From Notolepis coatsorum (Eukaryota > Chordata > Actinopteri > Aulopiformes > Paralepididae): 64,000 nucleotides of DNA. Both the position numbers and the translations under genes were made by a program. Numbering within the stretch: the first letter of the stretch is position 1; each line of letters begins with the position of its first letter. Below are positions 22,886 through 33,949 of this stretch, one piece after another. The stretch covers positions 50,301,529-50,365,528 of the forward strand of contig OZ020592.1 of assembly GCA_963971535.1 (NCBI GenBank). Direction: 5' to 3'. The notes beneath the pieces were generated by a model that worked only from the letters and a program-made list of their open reading frames with translations, had not been told where the DNA came from and did no database searches.

Positions 22886-24380
22886 AGCGATGTCATCTGG
22901 AGTAATAACCTGAGTGCCTCCAGACAAAGAACCAAATAACTCCTGTTTAAATTTTTCACATGAGCAATAATTTCAAACATTATGAAGATGGTAAGTCAGA
23001 GTATTGTGTACGGTTATTGGTAAAGACAGAGATTGTATTCCCATCTAAGTGCAAATACACAGGGTTCTTCATGAAGGGTTTTTGATGCCATGGTTTGATA
23101 AATTCTTTATTGATGTTGTGGTTGAAATGTGTGGCTCCTGCATCTCCCAGGTTTGTTGTACTTGTGTGCTATTTTATGTCCATCCTGTGATGTTCAGAAG
23201 ATGAGGCCGGTACAGTGAACAAACTGCCGCCTGGTGGACCTTTGCACTCTATTGAGTGCACGTTTCTAGTTGTCATTGCAGTTTTTTGATTTTGGGACAT
23301 ATAATATAAGATTGAATTACTTGTCAAGATCAAGATGGAGAATTCTTATTTTATTTACAGGGTAGGAAAATGTTCACTTCCTTACTCTACTACCTCCAGT
23401 AACCCCGCCCCCCAACACACACACACATCTACACACACAAACAACCCCCCCTGTAGATCTCAGTGAGTGACTCAGGCTGTATCTCTGACAGGCCACTGTT
23501 GAGACTAGCATCCCGGGCCAAGCCGTCGGTCCAGTGTAATGGAGAGAGAGCGAGAGAGAGAGAGCGAGAGCGAGAGAGAGAGAGAGAGAGAGGGAGAGAG
23601 ACTGGAGATATGACACCAAACCCAAGCAATGTCTCCTCTTGATGGAGCTTATAGAGCCAGATGAGAAGAGAGGGAGAGGAGAGGCGGAAAGGAAAGGGCT
23701 AGGCAGGGGACAGGGAAGGGGGGAGATATCAGGGCGGTGGGGTGGACAGAGTTGGTAGGAGAGGTGGGAGGGTGGACAGGGGGTAGGGGTTGTAGGGAGG
23801 AGTAGGTTCACTGGAACAGAATGTCTGTCTGACGACATGGAGATGAGTTTGTCAGGACAGGAGTGGACAGGATACGGGTGGGGGGTCTGGGTCTATGGTA
23901 CTGTTGTGTAAGTGTATGTGTGTATTTTTGGATACATGTGTGTGTTGAGGGGCAAGCGTAGCAGCCTCCGTGGTCCCAGCAGAAGCAGCAGCAGATGCAG
24001 CTGAAGCAGCAGCTGCCTCGTATCAGTCTGAGAGCCCTCGTGGGTCTCTGCCTCAGATAGCAGCACTTTAATGTCCCTCCGCCCTCCTGGCTGCCAGGCC
24101 CTACGCCAGGGTCTAGAGCACTGCAGACTAACGCTGGCCAGGTAAACACTACACAGAGGGGGCCACTTAAATCATCTATCAGGTACCGTGGAACAAACAG
24201 ACCGTGGTTACGATAGGCCGCTGTCTTTCTCTGAAAGAGGTGGTGAAAAGTACTTTCACTGTACTTAAATGTTGAGGTATTCGTAGTTTACTTGAGATGT
24301 TATACAAAGCAAATATCCTATATGTTATTCCACTATATCGGTTCCACCTATTGGCTCATTTACTGAAACCATTTCAGCTC
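22885..24380. other. No gene seen; interrupted (GA)n near 23540-23612
   Basis: Single-copy sequence with a GA/GAGC-rich stretch and purine-rich flanks. No coding motif was recognised. Confidence 0.45.
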
Positions 24381-24439
24381 TTCCTCCAGCCTCTAGTTAG
24401 AAATGTCCACCTCCTTGCCTATCAGTCCCGGATCCTATA

Positions 24440-25020
24440 TTCACAGGCACCAAACTCTCTCTAACTCTCACTAATGTTTCTACAGATACTGTCACCAAGA
24501 CTGTAATACAATCAAAACCCACCATAATGTCTCCTTGACCCTATCCCCTCCACTCTCACCAAATATTGCATCTCTGCCCTCAGTCCCCCATCACACACAT
24601 CATCAACACATCCCTCTCATCTGTGTTGTCCCCCCACTACTGAAAACAGCAGGAGTCACCCCCCTCATCAAGAAACCCATTTGGATCCCAACACCCTACA
24701 GGCCAATCTCTAACCTACCATTCCTCTCCAAAATACTTGAAACAATTATTACCAACCAGCTCCACACCCACCTTCAGAATAACTCCCTTTTTGAACCCTT
24801 TCAATCAGGCTTCCGAACTCACAACAGCACAGCATCTGCTCTTGTTAAAGTCACCAATGATATCCTGCTAAATTCAGATTCCGGTTTTCTGTTTTCTGTT
24901 TGACACCATTGATCACAACATCCTACTCTCCCGTTTAGAACACACAGTTGGCATCACAGGCTCAGCTCTCCACCTATTTCACTCCTATCTATCAGACAGA
25001 CAGCAATTTACTACCATGGA
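24440..25020 (+). pseudogene. L2-like LINE reverse transcriptase relic
   Basis: The frame from 24535 reads VTPLIKKPIWIP, then PYRPISNLPFLSKILETIIT and NSLFEPFQSGFRTHNSTASA, then LVKVTNDILLNSDSG. These are the fingers and palm-entry motifs of L2-type reverse transcriptases. After 24900 the frame changes and DTIDHNILLSRLEH continues, followed by LHLFHSYLSDRQQF. The short segment that should carry motif A (a LLDLSAAF-type stretch) is missing between them, about 20 bases. The relic then runs straight into a minisatellite at 25030. Motifs B and C are not present. Confidence 0.8.
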
Positions 25021-25029
25021 TGGTCATAC

Positions 25030-26400
25030 TGCAACTTCTAGACCTCAGTGTAGTTCTAGACCTCAGTGTAGTTCTTCTAGACTTCAGTGTAGTTCTTCTA
25101 GAGCTCAGTGTAGTTCTTCTAGACCTCAGTGTAGTTCGTGTAGTTCTTCTAGACATCAGTGTAGTTATTCTAGACCTCAGTGTAGTTATTCTAGACCTCA
25201 GTGTAGTTCTATACCTCAGTGTAATTCCTCTAGACCTCAGTGTAGTTCTAGACCTCAGTGTAGTTCTTCTAGACCTCAGTGTAGTTCTGGACCTCAGTGT
25301 AGTTCTTCCAGACCTCAGTGTAGTTCTTCTAGACCGCAGTGTAGTTCTAGACCTCAGTGTAGTTCTTCTAGACCTCAGTGTAGTTCTTCTAGAGCTCAGT
25401 GTAGTTCTTCTAGAGCTCAGTGTAGTTTGTGTAGTTCTTCTAGACCTCAGTGTAGTTATTCTAGACCTCAGTGTAGTTCTAGACCTCAGTGTAGTTATTC
25501 TAGACCTCAGTGTAGTTCTAGACCTCAGTGTAGTTCTTCTAGACCTCAGTGTAGTTCTTCTAGACCTCAGTGTAGTTCTAGACCTCAGTGTAGTTCTTCT
25601 AGACTTCAGTGTAGTTCTTCTAGACCTCAGTGTAGTTCTATACCTCAGTGTAGTTCTTCTAGACATCAGTGTAGTTCTAGACATCAGTGTAGTTCTTCTA
25701 GACCTCAGTGTTCCTCAGTGTAGTTCTTCTAGACCTCAGTGTAGTTCTAGACCTCAGTATAGTTCTTCTATACCTCAGTGTAGTTCTTCTAGACATCAGT
25801 GTAGTTCTTCTAGACCTCAGTGTAGTTCTTCTAGACCTCAGTGTATTTCTTCTAGACCTCAGTGTAGTTCTAAACCTCAGTGTAGTTCTTCTAGACCTCA
25901 GTGTAGTTCTTCTAGACCTCAGTGTAGTTTTAGACCTCAGTGTAGTTCTTCTAGACCTCAGTGTAGTTCTTCTAGACCTCAGTGTAGTTTTAGACCTCAG
26001 TGTAGTTCTTCTAGACCTCAGTGTAGTTTTAGACCTCAGTGTAGTTCTTCTAGACCTCAGTGTAGTTCTTCTAGACCTCAGTATAATTCTTCTAGACCTC
26101 AGTGTAGTTCTTCTAGACCTCAGTGTAGTTCTTCTAGACCTCAAGACCTCAGTGTAGTTCTTCTAGACCTCAGTGTAGTTTTATACCTCAGTGTAGTTCT
26201 TCTAGACATCACTGTAGTTCTTCTAGACCTCAGTGTAGTACTTCTAGACATCACTGTAGTTCTTTTAGACCTCAGTGTAGTTCTTCTAGACATCACTGTA
26301 GTTCTTCTAGACCTCAGTGTAGTTCTTCTAGACATCAGTGTAGTTCTTTTAGATCTCAGTGTAGTTCTAGACCTCAGTGTAGTTCTTCTAGACCTCACTG
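25030..26400 (+). repeat. Minisatellite of 21-bp and 18-bp units, about 1.4 kb
   Basis: The main unit is TAGTTCTTCTAGACCTCAGTG (21 bp, shown for identification); an 18-bp variant lacks one TTC. Single-base variants are scattered. Most unit lengths are multiples of three, so several frames stay open; the longest spans 24948-26447 and reads repeated LLDLSVV. I see no start context, no non-repeat domain and no splice evidence, so I do not call a protein. Confidence 0.95.
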
Positions 26401-26548
26401 AAGCTGTACTCACCTCTACCTTCCTCCTTCATGACACTGACTTCTAAAGTCTCGGCAGTCTCAATGGGATCCAAGCCGCCACCGAGCTTTGACTCTCTAC
26501 TGCAGACGCCTGGAGCATGACATGTATTCAACTACATACTGTAGACTA

Positions 26549-26640
26549 GGGATGTCCCGATCGGATTCGGAGCCGATCACAGCATATTTTAATTGATCAG
26601 TATGGATTGGTATCGGGTATATTAAGCCCAATCAAATTCA
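26549..26640 (+). mobile_element. Possible hAT terminus
   Basis: TAGGGATGTCCCGATCGGAT is a hAT-like end followed by CGATC-containing subterminal sequence. The opposite end was not found before the next element, so it is probably truncated by it. Confidence 0.35.
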
Positions 26641-26676
26641 GATCCTTTTTTGTAAAATGAAAATGAATGAACACCA

Positions 26677-27616
26677 TTAACACTTTGCCGCCCAACCACG
26701 TATAAATACGGGTTTCGAATCCATGCGTTGTGGACAGAATCATGTATAAAGCCGTGGCAAGTTGTTATTGCTTTTATTCCATTTTAATAACTGGGTCAAG
26801 GTCGCGGATCGGCACTGCATATATTCCCTAGTCTGTGAAATCGAGAACGTGCAATACCGGCCAGATCCTCTTAGGGGCGCCATCGCTCCACTGCAGTATG
26901 CCCTGTGGGCGAATAGACTCTTTCAATGGAGTATTTTAGTACCCGGATCCTGAACCAGCATCATGTACTGTGGATTACGTTTCGAATGGCAGATTTCACC
27001 ATGGAATAAGGGGATTTATCATCAGCCAATGGACATATCGATCTACCAGATGCCGATCGATAACGGGGTAATGCTTGGGGGTATCCCACCGGCTTATGGT
27101 AAGATCTTTTTCACATAAATTACAGCCGGATCAGAGCTCGCTATGATACGCAACCAGCCGATCAGCGTATGTGGCTAGTTACACGACCACTGTTATTGGT
27201 AATCAATAATAATAAACGATGTCCCCCGCCCCCCCCCCCCCCCCCCTTTGATGCATACATGCTTTGGGACATTCCCGATGATACGCAGTTTGAGTTATTT
27301 CTTTAGCATTATGTAAAACGGAAATGCCGTTGAATATAACGTTAGCAGCTATTAGCCCTATAACTAGCCTTCCAGAAAATATTCGAGACAAAATCCGCTA
27401 TAATGCAATTATATTCACGGCGCTATAAAATGACAACCTATTGATGATTTTTTTTTCTTTAAGCCATTTTGAAGGGACGGTTTATGAACTCAATTGACAA
27501 TGAGAATGGACAGATAGCAATACTATAAAGTATAGATTTAGCTGTACAAAAAGACACCGGTCTGTTTACAAAAGCTGGTCCTCAACCACTACCACTATAT
27601 ATCGCCAATGTGTTAA
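26677..27616. mobile_element. Second non-autonomous piggyBac-like element
   Basis: TTAACACTTTGCCG on the left and, in reverse complement, TTAACACATTGGCG on the right, with TTAA at 26677-26680 and 27613-27616. The length is 940 bp against 953 bp for the element at 3024. Short stretches such as ATTCGAGA and ATGCCGTT recur near corresponding places, so they may be diverged copies of one family. A C-run of about 20 lies at 27227-27246. There is no transposase. Confidence 0.65.
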
Positions 27617-27684
27617 CACATAGGTGTCAAACTCATGGCCCGCGGGCCAAATGTGGCCCGCCACGTCATTTGATGTGGCCCCCC

Positions 27685-27715
<31 letters not shown>

Positions 27716-27965
27716 TTTTTTTAAACATTAATCTTGGGTTAAAAAAATAGCGGCGTTAAAAGAATTGTGGGTTAATGCGTTAATAAAGCTTTAACTTTGA
27801 CAGCCTTAGTTATTACACATTCTTACACATACATGTATGTTGAACATCTGAGGTATTGATGAAGTAACAAAGGAAAAAAGCCAAAAGCACTTACTCCTCA
27901 GACATTCTTTGACAATTTTACAGCCCAAAATACAAAAAAGATTCAGGCGGAATAGGTAACAAAGG

Positions 27966-28126
27966 GTTGAAGAAATATTGTCTGAACTGTCAGATGCAAA
28001 CTGGCTGTGTGACATAACCGAGCATCTCGCTCAATTGAATAAGAAGCTGCAGGACGCAAACAAGTCCCACCCAAAACTTGACCAATATAGTTGTGAACTG
28101 AGACAACCCTTATTTTGTTATTTTTG
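27966..28126 (+). pseudogene. hAT transposase fragment
   Basis: The plus-strand frame reads VEEILSELSDANWLCDITEH and then LAQLNKKLQDANK. This matches the well-known region of GTF2IRD2/ZBED-like hAT transposases (...DITEHLNELNLKLQG...). It ends in a stop after a further 18 or so residues. No catalytic residues are preserved. It lies between the hAT ends at 27621 and 28752 and has the same orientation. Confidence 0.7.
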
Positions 28127-28174
28127 AGTACAGTTACAGTTGTGTGTTCATGCAGACACATAATAGCAATTTCA

Positions 28175-28315
28175 TTACGAATTGAAAACGGGGGACCCTA
28201 ATGTAAACAAGTCAAAAGTCTTTCTCCGGTCTGCATCCCCTTAACAATTGTGTGTATTGAGCTGTAGGCCTACTGTACTGTACTCATTCTGTAATCTGTT
28301 AATTAAAGTTAATTA
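28175..28315 (+). mobile_element. LINE B 3' tail fragment
   Basis: GAATTGAAAACGGGGGACCC, then GTCTTTCTCCGGTCTGCATC and TTAACAATTGTGTGTATTG match the 3' UTR of LINE B at 62837-62950. The usual (CAAT)n tail is replaced by TTAATTAAAG. Confidence 0.8.
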
Positions 28316-28823
28316 AACTATCTTCCATTAGTTGGATGTATGGCCTCTGCAAGGTTGTGTGCAGCCATTTGTTTTTGTAACATCTGCTACATCTGTCCCA
28401 CGTGTTCTTTGCAGCTCACAGTTGTTAGTTCTGCCCCTCTTGACTGTGACAAAAAGGTTTTGAACAAACTTAATGTCATAGCTTGTATTTGATGATATTC
28501 TTCTTTGTTATTTAGTTGAATGGTTTGATCATTAATTGATGGAGTAATATGGGGTTCTGATAAACTAAAATTATTTGTTAAAATAACATAAGCTAACATA
28601 AGTAAGTAATAAATACAGAAACAACATGTTTAACAATATGTAAATGAGTAGCTACATTTATTTTACATTACATTAACATTTATATGGTCTTTGGCCCTTT
28701 GAGGGCAACCATAATGCTAATGTGGCCCTCTGTGAAAATGAGTTTGACACCAAAGCTGTGATGTAGGGCATTTTTTTCTTTAAGCAAAACTATTCAATGA
28801 CCAAGCACATCTTACCTACATTT

Positions 28824-29287
28824 TTTTATCCACTTTTTCTCCTTATTTTTCTATTTTTCTCCCATCCCAATTTCGTGTTTCCAATTCTCCCCTCCCCTGT
28901 CTTGAACGTTGCTCGACTATGCCCCCCACTGGTCGGTTGTAGGGAGGATAGAAGCCTTGCATCACGTGTCCCCTCCGGTACACGAGGAGGCAGCCTGTCA
29001 CATCTTTTCACCTGCCAGCGCAGACTCTCAGTGGCGAGGTGTAAGGCATGGGAGGCTCATACTACCCCCGCTACTTCCTGTCTCTGCTGTGCAGGCGTCC
29101 CCAACCGACCTGTAGGAGTCGCTGTCCACAACGTCCAATCCCCACCCATCGACTTCCACCCGCTGGCTCTGCCAATTGAGCCTGTATGACGGCCGGCCCA
29201 AGCCGGAGGCAATGCTGACACCCGGATTCGAGACCGGAGTCTCTTGCATTGGTGACGAGCGCAATCTCCGCTGCGCCACCCAGCCGC
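28824..29287 (-). mobile_element. Long tRNA-derived SINE (family 2), complete
   Basis: In reverse complement the head GGCTGGGTGGCGCAGCGG gives box A and CTCGAATCC gives box B. An approximately 390-bp body follows (for example GTGACAGGCTGCCTCCTCG and GGGGACACGTGATGCAAGG), with an A-rich end. Perfect 18-bp duplications CACATCTTACCTACATTT flank it at 28806-28823 and 29288-29305. Total length is 464 bp. Related copies are at 55055, 56974 and 60937. Confidence 0.92.
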
Positions 29288-29305
29288 CACATCTTACCTA
29301 CATTT

Positions 29306-31195
29306 AAATGGTTTTACTAACTTGAATATACTTGGAAGTGTGCACTGTGCTGCTATATTATCTAGGAAAATACACATTTACATTTGAAGGTCGATTCATG
29401 AATTAAAAATGAATTAAAAAAGATTAAAAAGAGTCCCACAACTTTATGAACTCCTCAATATAATCACCTCAACTACACTATGGCATACGACGAAAATGCA
29501 CTTCTCGGACATTCAAGCATAATACACCATACACTCCACACAAGCATTTACTTTACCACACAAGTCATTCCATCCTCCTCTAAGAAGAGCCTATTATTTC
29601 CCATTTTTATAATATCCGTTGCATCTGTAACTCAAATGACGACTTCCATACTGTTTTAGAGAACCGTTTCATAGGAGCCACAAGCAGGAATGGATCACAC
29701 ATGCTGCTAACCAATTCAACGCCGTGTGTCTCAATAAAACCAGACCTCCATGTGTCTTGTGAGTGTTATGTACTCCATACAGTATTCCCCCTGGGCAGAG
29801 ACCTTGAACCAATAATAATAAAAACACAACAGGCAAATTTTAGATACTGACCCTGTTCTGAAAACATGTCTCGTCTACAAAAGACCACATATAACCTCAG
29901 AAACCAGTGACAGCAGATTTCCCCACTCATTTTTCTCAGCATCAGTAGACCCTGGAAACGATGCCAACTGCCAACAATGTCACGTCACATACAAGACTTT
30001 TAACCACCCACATATGGGCAAATCATATGACAACAAGGAGATAAACACACCGGTAATGTCATATATATATATATATATATATTTGTATATATATATGCTC
30101 AAGTGCTCTACTTTGGTAAGAAGCCCAGTACACAACGTCACTCATGCCAAACACAATGTGTCTACTCTCAAATACCCGGGCATAGCCTTTGGCTGCTTCT
30201 TCCGCCATTCCTCTGGAAAAAGTTGTGCCAGAGGCTCGGTCAAACTGACATTTGAGTTGATCTCAGTTGACATTAAGTCTTGTATTAATAATTCACTGTT
30301 CATGATCTTAGATCAGAAAATATGTCTGCTTTATTATGAAATAGGAGGTGTATTTTCAGTATATGTTAAACTGTACTCGCAGCGTTGCTTTCTTAATAGG
30401 AATGAGAGGGATATGATAGTGGTCTCCGTTTTCCTTCCTTTGTTTAGCATTTTTTGTATGGGCTGGTTTTCATTGAGAGAAATATATATGGTTTAAGTGT
30501 GGGAATGAGTGTGCATGTGTACGCTGGGAGCCGGAACTAATTGGCAATAGTTCAGCTGGTGTTTCCAGAGGAGGGTGAACTCAGTGACACACAGAAAAGA
30601 GGAAGCTGGTGACACTCAGTAGGGCAAACGTGACACTCTAGGGCGAAGCTTGTAACCCACAAGGGAAGCTTGTGACACGCAGTAGCACAAATGAGAGTAA
30701 CTGGTGAAGAGTGTCTTCTTTGAAAATTCTGTCTTCCTTGTCTCTTCCTCAATACTACACTTCATGTTAGAAGTGTAGTATTCATAGAAGAAATTATGTA
30801 TATCATATGGTATTTATTTAGTATATATATATTATATATTTATATGTATATTTATATAAATGTATTAAATATAAATGTATTGGATTGTATAGAGATACAG
30901 CATTTATACATAGTTAACAATAGAATACAATTATATAATTTTAGTTAAAAAGGGGTAGGAATTTTTAAAAGTGTATACTTCTTCCTACTCCTTTTTCGAA
31001 CAGGGTAAACTATGATTTGTTTATCTGTTTCTCTTTTTGTTTATCTTTGGTATATGTCAAATTAACAGATATATTTTAGTTTTTATACTTGTTCGAAAAT
31101 AAAAAATCTTTCATTCATTCATTCATCCATCCATTCATGTTAGGACTATAGCTTGGATCGACAAACTACATACCGCTAGACTGGCTCTAGTTCGT
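29306..31195. other. No gene seen; (AT)n at 30062-30102
   Basis: Mostly A/T-rich single-copy sequence. A 160-codon frame at 30014-30496 starts across the (AT)n tract and has no recognisable domain. (CATT)n-like repeats are near 31109-31140. Confidence 0.45.
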
Positions 31196-31198
31196 AGC

Positions 31199-31603
31199 AG
31201 GCACTTTGCCGATTTTCAACTTTAATCTTATCGTTCTGTTATGAGGAGGACAAGTGATAATTGGACATGTAACTCACCAACGTGTTCTGTGTCTCGAGAC
31301 CTCAGCCACATTGGTACCCGAGAAATTCTTCTGGGTGACGTCACTGAGAGGAGAGCAGAGCTCTAACAAACTGCAGTCATGATTCCCTCAACCATTTCTT
31401 AAACCTTTCGAGTTGGGCCTCTACTACAGTTGAAAATAGTTTGCTAGAGGTCTGCTCTCCTCTCTGTGATGTCACCCAGAGGAATTTCTCTGAGCTCTCG
31501 AGACACAGAGCACATTAGTGAGTTACATGTCTGATTATCACATGTCCTCCTCACAACAGAACGGTAGGATTAAGGTTGAAAATTGACAAAGTGCCCCTTT
31601 TAA
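31199..31603. mobile_element. Palindromic MITE-like element
   Basis: The left arm (GGCACTTTGCCGATTTTCAA...) and the right arm in reverse complement (GGCACTTTGTCAATTTTCAA...) match over about 170 bp and meet near 31400. TTAA follows the right end; the left target is not clear. There is no coding content. Confidence 0.75.
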
Positions 31604-31889
31604 ATCACATTTTCACTAAGCTCTGCTGTTAAACCTTAAAGAACATTGGTTTCATATGAGGGTGTATGGCAGAGGCTGTATTAGTCAACAAAGACAGGCT
31701 TGAGAATGATTCAGTCTTATCAGCACAGAATCAGTCTTATCAGGAGTGTTAGAGGTTTCTCACGAATACAATCTGGCCGTCTAAAAACAAAAACAAGAGA
31801 GAGAAGCAATGAAAAAACATAGAGCGAGAGAGAGAGACAGGGAGAGAGAGAGAGAAAAAGAAAGGAGGGAATTGCAGTAAGTAAAATTA

Positions 31890-32227
31890 CTGAAATATCT
31901 AACTATAAAGGAAGGAATCTGTCTGTCTGCATGCCTGCTTGTCTGTACTGTCCTTTGCATATCTCGGGAACTGTTCATCCGATCAACTTCGCGCTCGGCA
32001 GGTGTATAGCTGAGAAGCCAGGGGAGTCCAGTTTCCAATATGGTGCCATTTGGCCAGATGGTGGCGCTATAATAACAAACTTGTTAGTTTGATGGGTGTA
32101 TTGCTGAGGACCCAAGGGAGAACGCTACAAGAAATTGGCCCGCCGAATGGCCACACACTCAGAACAGGCATGCCCACCCCCCGACAATGCTGCAAGCAGC
32201 AATACCGGGAGCCAAGCAATTGGCCTG
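31890..32227. repeat. Dispersed repeat-like segment preceding a minisatellite
   Basis: The segment with CTTTGCATATCTCGGGAACT, ATCCGATCAACTTCGCG and GCTGCAAGCAGCAATACCGG has the look of a dispersed fish repeat, known to me only by general resemblance. Its end (CACACTCAGAACAGGCA) is nearly the unit of the array that follows. Confidence 0.4.
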
Positions 32228-32743
32228 TCCCGAACGGGCACACACTCAGAACGGGCACACACTCATAACGGGCACACACTCATAACAGGCACACACTCAG
32301 AATGGGCACACACTCAGAACGGGCACACACTCAGAACGGGTACACACTCAGAACGGGCACACACTCAGAACGGGTACACACTCAGAATGGGCACACACTC
32401 AGAACGGGTACACACTCAGAACGGGCACACACTCAGAACGGGCACACACTCAGAACGGGCACACACTCAGAATGGGCACACACTCAGAACGGGTACACAC
32501 TCAGAATGGGCACACACTCAGAACGGGTACACACTCAGAATGGGCACACACTCAGAACGGGTACACACTCAGAATGGGCACACACTCAGAACGGGTACAC
32601 ACTCAGAATGGGCACACACTCAGAACGGGTACACACTCAGAACGGGCACACACTCAGAACGGGCACACACTCAGAACGGGCACACACTCAGAATGGGTAC
32701 TGCACTCAGAACGGGTACTGCACTCAGAACGGGTACTGCACTA
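32228..32743. repeat. Minisatellite, 17-bp unit, about 30 copies
   Basis: The unit GGGCACACACTCAGAAC alternates with variants GGGTACACACTCAGAAC and an AATGGGC form. The last three units carry TACTGCACTC. All forward frames stay open because 17-bp units contain no stop, which explains the 212-codon frame. Confidence 0.96.
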
Positions 32744-33766
32744 GTACTGAATAAAAGAGAGAAACGGAAATGAGGGTGAGAGGAAGTTCTGGGAGGAAAT
32801 AAAAACCCTGAGAGAGTGAGAAATTAACAAGAGAGAGAGAGAGACAGAAGGAAGGAAGGGATGGAGAGAATGCAGAAGGGATGTGGAGGAGGAGTGACAC
32901 ACACAGAAAGAGAGAGAGAGATAGAGGGTGAAAAAGAGAGAGACTTGGATGGAGCCAGACATGGAGTCAGGTTCAGCGGTTCCCCCTCCTGTGGTTTCTA
33001 ATTAAGTAGTTCCAGAGAAACAGGCCTGATATGCAAACCAGAGGTGACAGATACGGTACCCCTTTCCACCAAGGCATTTAGAGGACCGGTTCTGCCCCTC
33101 ATTCGCCCTCTATCTATCTCTCTATCTATCTTTCCTCTGTCTCTTCTTCCGTCCTTCCGTGTCTCTCTCTCTCGCAGTTCTCTCTAAGTCTCTCTGCCTC
33201 CTCTTATATCCCTCGATCCCTTCCTTTCTTCATCTCTTTCTCCTTCCCTCGCTCTCACTTTCCGTCTCTCTCTCTCTTTCTCCATCATTATCTCGGGTGT
33301 ACTGTGACTCCACATCAGAGTTCCTCTCTCTCTCCTCTCTGTAGCTCTGTCACCTTCACTCTGAGCTCTCTCTCATCAGCCTCCCTGGCCTGTGGTTCCA
33401 AGTGGAGCATGTCTGCCGCTATACTGCAATGTCAACGTGTGAGTGTGAGTGTGAGAGAGATAGAGATAGAGAGAGGAAGAGAGAGGGAGAGAGAGAGAGA
33501 GAGACACACACGTACACACAAAGTCATCGAGACTCTCAGTCTCCGGCTGCAACAAATCTAAAAGGAATCCCAAAACACAACAAGGGGTGCGATAGAGCAA
33601 AGGGGGATCGTAGGCCCCCAGATTAAATCCGTATCGCATAAAAAGCACACACACACACAGACACGAGAAAAGGCATCAGGGAGAGATTGTCTTGTGTCGT
33701 TTGTGGTTGTTTGGATTTCACCGATTAACTCAAGTCTGTAGGGCCTGGCCTCTGGCCATAGGAGGG
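32744..33766. other. No gene seen; purine- and pyrimidine-rich simple sequence
   Basis: GA-rich tracts (32830-32945, 33430-33505) and a CT-rich tract (33105-33345). No coding motif. Confidence 0.5.
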
Positions 33767-33948
<182 letters not shown>

Positions 33949-33949
33949 C

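Larger units (their letters stand above)
27621..28752 (+). mobile_element. hAT (Charlie-like) element remnant
   Basis: The left end TAGGTGTCAAACTCATGGCC and the right end, in reverse complement, GGTGTCAAACTCATTTTCAC form inverted repeats with the GGCCC-rich subterminal sequence seen in many hAT elements of vertebrates. An A-run of about 24 follows the left end. No clear 8-bp duplication survives. A transposase scrap and a LINE B tail lie inside. Confidence 0.7.

Noticed and set aside
24948..26447. 499-codon open frame
   Set aside because: It is the translation of the 21-bp minisatellite (repeated LLDLSVV); it has no start context, no unique domain, and equivalent open frames exist in other phases and on the other strand.
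30014..30496. 160-codon open frame
   Set aside because: It begins across an (AT)n tract (repeated Tyr-Ile) and has no domain.
32135..32773. 212-codon His/Thr-rich open frame
   Set aside because: A 17-bp repeat without stops keeps all forward frames open.
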